A stretch of DNA of 64,000 nucleotides. It comes from Engraulis encrasicolus. Lineage: Eukaryota > Chordata > Actinopteri > Clupeiformes > Engraulidae. The stretch spans positions 14,713,320-14,777,319 of the forward strand of contig NC_085880.1 in the NCBI RefSeq assembly GCF_034702125.1, read 5' to 3'. The notes below the pieces were generated by a model, which saw only the letters and a list, made by a program, of their open reading frames with translations, was not told the origin of the DNA and made no database searches. This document shows, in pieces, positions 48,827 through 64,000 of the stretch. Made by a program: the position numbers and the translations under genes. Each line of letters opens with the position of its first letter. Position 1 is the stretch's first letter.

Positions 48827-49025
48827 CAGGGTTGCCAGATGAGGCTGATGATTTCCAGCCCAAAAAAATGTTCCAAATCCGCCTAGAAGCACAAAATCCC
48901 CCCCAATTCTATTGATTTCTATGTCAAAAAGTGAGCAGGTTTTTCTGATAGATGCCATTTTTACCCGCACACGGCCATCCTAAGCAGCCCAATTGGGCGG
49001 GAACCAGCCCAATCTGGCAACACTG
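48827..49025. mobile_element. hAT-type MITE, copy 2 of the 200-bp family
   Basis: Ends cagggttgccagatgaggct and gcccaatctggcaacactg. The perfect 8-bp duplication atgacagt is at 48819-48826 and 49026-49033. It is inverted relative to the copy at 2054-2254. Confidence 0.93.
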
Positions 49026-49033
49026 ATGACAGT

Positions 49034-50292
49034 TGAGGAGGAGTATGTTTTTGCCAATTTATCTCCATATTGACAAACAAACAAAATAATTTGTGTTCTA
49101 AGGAGATGGGTTTGTCTGCTGTTTTTTCTCCTAAAAAAAGTGCAGACTTGTTCCCCTGCACTGTTGACTGTAACACAGTTGAGTAACACGGTTGACTGTT
49201 TTGAAAGTGTTTTTGAGCTATTGATCCCTTATGTGTTGGAAAAATCCTATGAACAGACACTAGGGATTATCTCTGGAGAAGGAAGTCTTGTGTAAGGAGG
49301 GTGACTAAATTCAAATCAGACGTTACAGGGATTTATAATGAAAAATGTGTCAGTCTGTATCACAGTGAATCATAAAATCCTACTTATGAAGCTCAACAAT
49401 CACATTTTCTATATCAGTTGCACAGATTAATGACAACATTATTGCTAAGGGACATAAGCACTTTCAAACGTATATTGTTTCAACTCTGTCGCATTTTTAT
49501 ATATGTTTGAAATGACATAGTATTTGTCCATAACACTGTTGACAAAATAATTAAGCAAATGTTCGCTTTCATTAGAGTATTTATCAAATGATTTAAGATT
49601 AAGCTTGGCAATTTGTTTGTTTGGAAACTTAAATATATACACTATGTAAACATCTAGGTCATTTAGTTGAAAAAAAATACTGATAATTGACATTTGAAAA
49701 TAAACGACCATTTTTTCTGCTCTCTATCTGTTCTACATTACTTACATGCGGCTGTACTCTGCACTGACCCCACACCCTGTACTTGCTTAAATGTCCTCCT
49801 TGTAAGTCGCTTGGTCAAAAGCGTCTGCAAAATGCAATATGTTTGGAAGTACCTATCTTTGTGAGCAAGCGTTCTCTATTATGAACCTAAACAAAACAAA
49901 GCACAGGTCAAGGATTATCAAATGCACACTTGAATGACATTTGAAACCTGATACTGATTAAGGCCAATAGATGCCAGGTTTCAGACATTAAGGGCTATAT
50001 TTTGAATTGATTTGAGTGAACACTGAATGGAAACAGTTATACACTGACTGATTTTCATTAGATCAAGGTTTAATTGCTTTTGTTTTGTCCCAGGAAAAGA
50101 TATACAGTAATTAAATTAGAAAATTAGAGAAATGTGAGGGGTGTGGAACTTTTCTGATAGACCAAATGTATTTGTGTGTATGTGTGTAAACTGGCTTTTT
50201 GTTCCATATGTAGTTGTGAAGGTATGGTGTGTGTGTGTGTGAGTGAGTGAGTGAGTGAGTGAGTGAGTGAGTGAGTGAGTGAGTGAGTGAGT

Positions 50293-50345
<53 letters not shown>

Positions 50346-50832
50346 TTGGAACATCGGCTGCATGCAGACAGGGCATAATGGGATAATGTCACCTGTCATG
50401 GATGTTCTCATATCTTAAAATAGACAACTACACACACAGACGCATTTCACAGATATGACTAGGCTACATATTTCCGAGTGGACCCTGGATGCCACACACA
50501 CATAGCACAGGAGGTCAAGTTACCCAGTGATGCCAGACAGCGCCACTTGGGTTCTTACGCAATGGCAGCCATCCACACACACAGGGCCGCTGACCGCTTT
50601 GACCAGGCCTAGGACAAAGTAATCTGAAAGGGACCCCCACCCAATATATTCAATGTAATAAGGGCCTGGCCCCCGTCTCCCTCGGCCCGAGACAACCAAT
50701 CCCCCCCCCCTCACCTGTTCCCTGCACACGGGTACACAGCGTCACACAGTATTTTTAGCCCATTTCCTACTCCTGTCGTCATCCTCCGTCTCCAGTGAAG
50801 GCTATCACAGTGACACCCAGAACTACTAGGTT
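49034..50832. other. Gene-free stretch upstream of OTUD1
   Basis: No gene is seen. About 49763-49837 (ttgtaagtcgcttggtcaaa, agcgtctgcaaaatg) is a fragment of a motif very common in fish interspersed repeats. About 50231-50340 is a (TGAG)n then (GA)n microsatellite. Several ttgactgtaacacagttgag-like words occur at 49.15-49.2 kb. Confidence 0.5.
50231..50340. repeat. (TGAG)n-(GA)n microsatellite
   Basis: About 65 bp of gagt tetranucleotide repeats run into about 42 bp of GA. Confidence 0.95.
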
Positions 50833-50838
50833 TATAAA
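50833..50838 (+). promoter_or_regulatory. Probable TATA box of OTUD1
   Basis: TATAAA in the context aggtttataaagggac, 343 bp before the start codon. A start site near 50862 would give a 5' UTR of about 320 bp with no intron needed. Confidence 0.55.
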
Positions 50839-51180
50839 GGGACACCCGCCACAACACACAGTCACAACAGACCAGCCCTCGGATTCAAGTGGACAAGACC
50901 TCGCTCGGACGGACACACAGTGGACGACAGCAAAGAGGAACAGTATAGAGGTCACACACTACAAATAAAACACCACAGAGGGGGAAACAACGCATCTCAG
51001 CTGGACTGGACTCTTTCAAGTGTTGTTTGATTTGACGAGACTATCAGGACCAAAAAGACAGATAGATATTCAGCCTCGGAGAACACAAACACACTGGATT
51101 ACAGAAAACGAACAAACAAACTGACCAGATCAACACAGACAATCACACCGGACCACAAGACACACACATTCGCCAGCACC

Positions 51181-52485
51181 ATGCCTGCCTTCTCCTTCCA
51201 CCACACCATGGCCTCCTTTCCATTCCAGTCTGCAGCAGCAGCAGAGGCGCGCGAGCGCCCCCTAAGGACAGTCCGCACTCTGCGGGGAGGTGAGCTGCCA
51301 ACATCTATCCATTCCAATCATCGCTATGGTGACACAGCGCAGTGCTATCTCCATGGAGACGACTCACTGCGGAGTAAGTTGCCATCTTGGTCGGTGCGTG
51401 ATGTCTTTGGTGATGATGATGATGATGATGATGATGGTGAAAGAAGGGGAGATATGGGAGACATGCGAGTGATGTTACGGAGTGTCAGTGAGGACAGAGG
51501 GAAGTTCATCCCCATACGAGTGGAGATCCAGTCTGACGAGGAACTCAGAGGACCCTTCACCCACTTATGCCTAGACCCCGAGGACAGGCACCCCCAAACA
51601 GCCATCTCGCAAAACAGGCGCCCCCAAGCAGCCATCCAACAGGAGAGGCACCCTCAGACTGACTGGTCGCAGCAGGACAGACACCACCAAGCTGCTCCGT
51701 GTGAACACAGACCACCCCAAATGGCCTTGTCTGCTGAGAGAGAATCCCAAACTGTGCTGTGTGAAAACAGACACCAAACTGCTCTGTCAGAGGACGTATG
51801 CCCCAAAACCAGCTTGTATGAAAACGGAGAGCCCCAGACCACCCGATCTCAGCAGTGTGGCCCCATCGAGACCATCCAGTACGAGGAGGACAACAACAGC
51901 GACGGCCCCAAACCTCTGTGCCCACCCGACGCCCGTGATAAGGTGCTGTGCTACCTGTGGGAGGTAGCCAACCAGGACACGTACCTGCGCCAGCGCCACA
52001 AGTTCCGTTTCTCCGTCATCCCCGACGGCAACTGCCTGTACCGCGCCGTGAGCCGCGCCGCCTTCGGCGACCAGTTGCACCACGCCGCGCTGCGCCAGCA
52101 CACGGTCGACTACATCTCGGAGCACCTGGAGCAGTTTGCGCCCTTGCTGGAGGGCGACGCCGGCGACTTCCTGATCGGCGCGGCGACGGAGGGGGCCTGG
52201 GGCGGCTACCCCGAGATCCTGGCCATGAGCGCCATGCTGGGCGTCAACATACTCCTGACCACCGGGGGCAGCGTGGCGTCGCCCACCGTCTCCACCATGG
52301 TGCACCACCTGGGCAAGGAGGAAGACTGCAGGCCTGTGGTGTGGCTGAGCTGGCTCTCCAATGGGCACTACGACGCGGTGCTCAACCAAGCCCTGCCCAA
52401 TCCAGAGTACCAGGAGTGGGCGCGACACATGCGGGCACAGGTGGAGACGGACGAGGAGGTCGCCAGGACTACTGTGGACATGTGA
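51181..52485 (+). CDS. otud1: OTU domain deubiquitinase 1 (single exon)
   Basis: This uninterrupted 434-residue frame encodes a cysteine protease that removes ubiquitin (the mammalian enzyme prefers K63-linked chains). The OTU domain spans about residues 260-405. The catalytic Asp282 and Cys285 lie in IPDGNCLYRA and the catalytic His396 in WLSNGHYDAV. Flanking blocks DTYLRQRHKFRF and SPTVSTMVHHLG are diagnostic of OTUD1, and vertebrate OTUD1 is also intronless. Residues 78-85 are eight aspartates from a GAT repeat. Residues about 135-228 are a degenerate 11-12-residue repeat (core xRHPQTAxxQ) not expected from the Ala/Pro-rich mammalian N terminus. The protein stops 38 residues after the catalytic His, so the C-terminal ubiquitin-interacting motif of mammalian OTUD1 is absent. 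The ATG was chosen for its accATGc context, family length and the upstream TATA box. It converges with SUGCT. Confidence 0.93.
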   Translation: MPAFSFHHTMASFPFQSAAAAEARERPLRTVRTLRGGELPTSIHSNHRYGDTAQCYLHGDDSLRSKLPSWSVRDVFGDDDDDDDDGERRGDMGDMRVMLRSVSEDRGKFIPIRVEIQSDEELRGPFTHLCLDPEDRHPQTAISQNRRPQAAIQQERHPQTDWSQQDRHHQAAPCEHRPPQMALSAERESQTVLCENRHQTALSEDVCPKTSLYENGEPQTTRSQQCGPIETIQYEEDNNSDGPKPLCPPDARDKVLCYLWEVANQDTYLRQRHKFRFSVIPDGNCLYRAVSRAAFGDQLHHAALRQHTVDYISEHLEQFAPLLEGDAGDFLIGAATEGAWGGYPEILAMSAMLGVNILLTTGGSVASPTVSTMVHHLGKEEDCRPVVWLSWLSNGHYDAVLNQALPNPEYQEWARHMRAQVETDEEVARTTVDM

Positions 52486-52866
52486 TGAGATGAAACATCA
52501 CCGCTGACACAAAAAGACACGCACACGCCTTCTGTGTCCGACTCCTCATGAAAAAAAGTGTGCACACACAGGTGGAACAGGATGATAAAGTGGACAGACA
52601 TCTAACATACCAGACTGCTGTGAACTAATTTTATTATTAGCTGATGCCGTGCCTATTTTTCCAAATCTTTTATGCCAGTGCAGACTATGACTTAATGTTG
52701 AAAAATGTTGAGTGTGTTGTTTAGTGACGCGTTTTGCTACTACTATGCACTGAACTAGGAAACTTTAACTTTTGGTTGGAATTGTTTACAGATTTTTATT
52801 GAGTTGTTTTGAGATGCATTCTATGACTTAGGACACTTTAACATTTGTTTGGAACTGTACTATTGA

Positions 52867-52992
52867 TTTTATTTATTGAATATAGTTTTTTTACTGAATG
52901 ATTTTACCAACTATGTGCCTTTAAGTGAAGTATGTTTACAACCCATTTATTTTGCTTGCAATGAGCCAATGTACTATTATATATTATTTATT
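52867..52992 (+). promoter_or_regulatory. AU-rich elements in the OTUD1 3' UTR
   Basis: Two matches to the instability nonamer TTATTTATT occur (52869-52877 and 52984-52992), embedded in AT-rich 3' UTR. Such elements usually mark short-lived, inducible mRNAs. That role here is inference. Confidence 0.5.
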
Positions 52993-53050
52993 ATATGTGT
53001 GTTTTTGTAACTTTCTGGACTTTGACCAAATTTCATTTACAAATGAACAA

Positions 53051-53060
53051 AATAAATAAA
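53051..53060 (+). terminator. Overlapping poly(A) signals of OTUD1
   Basis: Two overlapping AATAAA hexamers (aataaataaa), about 570 bp after the stop codon, end a plausible 3' UTR. Confidence 0.75.
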
Positions 53061-53461
53061 GCATTTATGTTTTAAACATCGTGACAGGTTTGATATGCAA
53101 GAAGGGAGAGAAGCATTATATTAGTGATGGAGTGTTTAATACCATAATGCAATTAACACAGAGGAAATCCATTCATGTGATAATCACATTCAAATATAAT
53201 ATTCAGTTATATTTTAAATTAATTTGTAAACATTAGTGCAATGCAAATCATGGTTTGGTGCAGTTGCATCATGACAAATGAGGAGTGTTATTCTCAGTGC
53301 CCCAGACAAAAATTAACAAAAATAAATACAAAAAGAAAATCTTGACTCTCTTTGAGAGCCAAGAAAATACTGTATAAAATGTATTATCATTACTTAAATG
53401 TAATCAAGAGTCACTTTGAACTATGTTTTTAGGATTTTGTTAGCCCTTAATGTGATAAGGA

Positions 53462-53605
53462 TAGTCAAAGAAGGGGGAACAGGACATAAGAGGGAGAGAG
53501 ATATGGGGAAGGATCGGGAAATGACCTTGGGTCGGAATCGAACGTGGGTTCCCAGTTTTATGGGACAGCGCCTTAGCCCATTGAACCACAGCACCCCCCA
53601 GAGTT
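53462..53605 (-). mobile_element. tRNA-derived SINE
   Basis: The minus strand has an A-box-like ggttcaatgggctaaggcg (about 53571-53589) and a perfect-looking B box gttcgattcc (about 53540) with tRNA-like spacing, followed by a SINE body (gggtcatttcccgatcc sense). It is not a functional tRNA gene, because the acceptor stem and anticodon arm do not close. Confidence 0.75.
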
Positions 53606-54149
53606 GTCATTGTTAGCAGGTTTAAACATTCCCGCCCGAGCTGGGTGAGTGGAGGTTGCCGAGCTTCACAGCTGCTAGATATTTAGTTTCATAGATGCTA
53701 CTGTACTGTACTTCAGACCAGCAGCTAGATAATTATCACGCCTGCAAAGTGGTCAGAAAACAAACAGGAATTTGGAGCGCTTCAGGGTGTCCTCCTTGGT
53801 ACTCATCGAATCTCAAACTTGTGTCAGGGCAAAGAAATGCTTGTTTTCAGGTTTGTCACGTAATAAATATATGTGTAGAATCTGCAATCTTGAATGCCTT
53901 AGATTTCCTTGATTAAAATGTGACGAGTTGATGTCTGAGAGGTTACTAGGGGAGCAAGGAGGAGGGAGCAGGATTATGTATGTGATACAAACCTTCACTG
54001 GGAGCCAATGAAGCTACTTCAGTCAGGGTAATGTGAAGCCATGGTTATGTGTGTTGTGTGAAGACCCGGGCATCTTAGTTTGAACACACAGTAGTCTAAA
54101 AGTCTGAAAATTAGCAGCACATGTTCAAGGCTGAGTCAGGTGTGTGTTC

Positions 54150-54345
54150 GAGCTGCTGTTGAATGGTCTTGTTCTGAAGGAGCGGTTGCATGATGAACTG
54201 ATGCTGATGAACTACCTGGATTCTGGAGCTACAATCCCATGCCACATATTCCAAAAGACGTGGTTTTACCTGTCCAATTGGGGACGTTTATCACCCGGTC
54301 ATTTGGAATATGTGGCACAGGTTTGTAGCTTCTGAATCCAGGTTG
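54150..54345. repeat. Duplicated SUGCT exon end plus a 42-bp-arm inverted repeat
   Basis: The sequence about 54155-54190 repeats the last coding bases of SUGCT (ggtcttgttctgaaggagcg against ggtcttgtcctgaaggagct at 54409-54428), with several substitutions. It is followed by inverted arms 54214-54255 and 54302-54343 (37 of 42 positions pair) around a 46-bp loop. The region lies just downstream of the gene and may fall in its 3' UTR. Confidence 0.75.
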
Positions 54346-54386
54346 CCCATCGCATATACAGTATGTATGTCTGGGTGGGATATCCA

Positions 54387-63924
<9,538 letters not shown>

Positions 63925-64000
63925 CTGCGTCGAACACAGAAAGTGCAGTTAAGGTCAGTTAAGTCATCTTTGCTTGTTATGTAGTGGTAATCTAAATCTG

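Noticed and set aside
51787..52428. 213-codon minus-strand frame opposite OTUD1
   Set aside because: It is an antisense shadow of a GC-rich coding sequence. The plus frame has the catalytic motifs.
51948..52493. 181-codon plus-strand frame overlapping OTUD1
   Set aside because: It is a +1-type shadow frame, Arg/Pro-rich because of GC-rich codons. No family match.
53530..53600. Possible tRNA gene
   Set aside because: A and B boxes are present, but the stems do not close and a SINE body follows. Annotated as a SINE.

Overview
The window is nuclear DNA of a vertebrate, almost certainly a ray-finned (teleost-type) fish. It has intron-split genes whose proteins match vertebrate families, very long (CA/GT)n microsatellites, a CR1/L2-type LINE with an (ATT)n tail, tRNA-derived SINEs, and dozens of short hAT, piggyBac, Tc1 and Harbinger elements with visible inverted ends and target-site duplications. 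There is no bacterial, phage or CRISPR content. I cannot name the species.

Genes. (1) On the minus strand at 2764-4694, a four-exon secreted coiled-coil plus C1q-domain protein. (2) On the plus strand at 8183-13597, a complete six-exon TMEM72 gene predicted to encode 271 residues. (3) On the plus strand at 51181-52485, an intronless OTUD1-type deubiquitinase with a TATA box, AU-rich 3' UTR and poly(A) signals. (4) On the minus strand at 54387-63924, the last eight exons of SUGCT (succinyl-CoA:glutarate CoA-transferase), whose 5' end lies beyond the window. OTUD1 and SUGCT converge. Between 35.7 and 48.7 kb there are small isolated coding exons on the minus strand: two paralogous 68-nt terminal exons, and tyrosine-rich tail exons. 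They look like ends of an unidentified, duplicated receptor-like gene family. They are either remnants or tails whose bodies I cannot see.

Layout. 0-2.3 kb: satellite-like repeats and MITEs. 2.7-4.7 kb: C1q gene. 4.7-8.2 kb: microsatellite-rich intergenic DNA. 8.2-13.7 kb: TMEM72, with an internally deleted L2 LINE in intron 3. 13.8-18 kb: MITEs and a field of decayed C2H2 zinc-finger fragments. 18.2-23.4 kb: a 5.1-kb element with inverted arms of about 0.85 kb. 23.4-35.4 kb: repeats and a hAT transposase relic. 35.7-46.1 kb: a segmental duplication and nested transposons. 46.1-50.8 kb: candidate tail exons and repeats. 50.8-53.1 kb: OTUD1. 53.4-64 kb: SUGCT, whose introns hold a four-deep transposon nest and giant microsatellites.

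The most unusual pattern is a set of tandem partial copies of exon edges, each joining coding sequence to its splice site and mostly separated by (GT)n. They occur at TMEM72 exon 4 (about eight copies of the acceptor side), a SUGCT exon (four copies of the donor side), another SUGCT exon (duplicated acceptor-side intron), the SUGCT terminal exon, and C1q exon 3 (a decoy donor). This looks like microsatellite-linked duplication repeatedly making cryptic splice sites in one locus. Base 23396 is an N.
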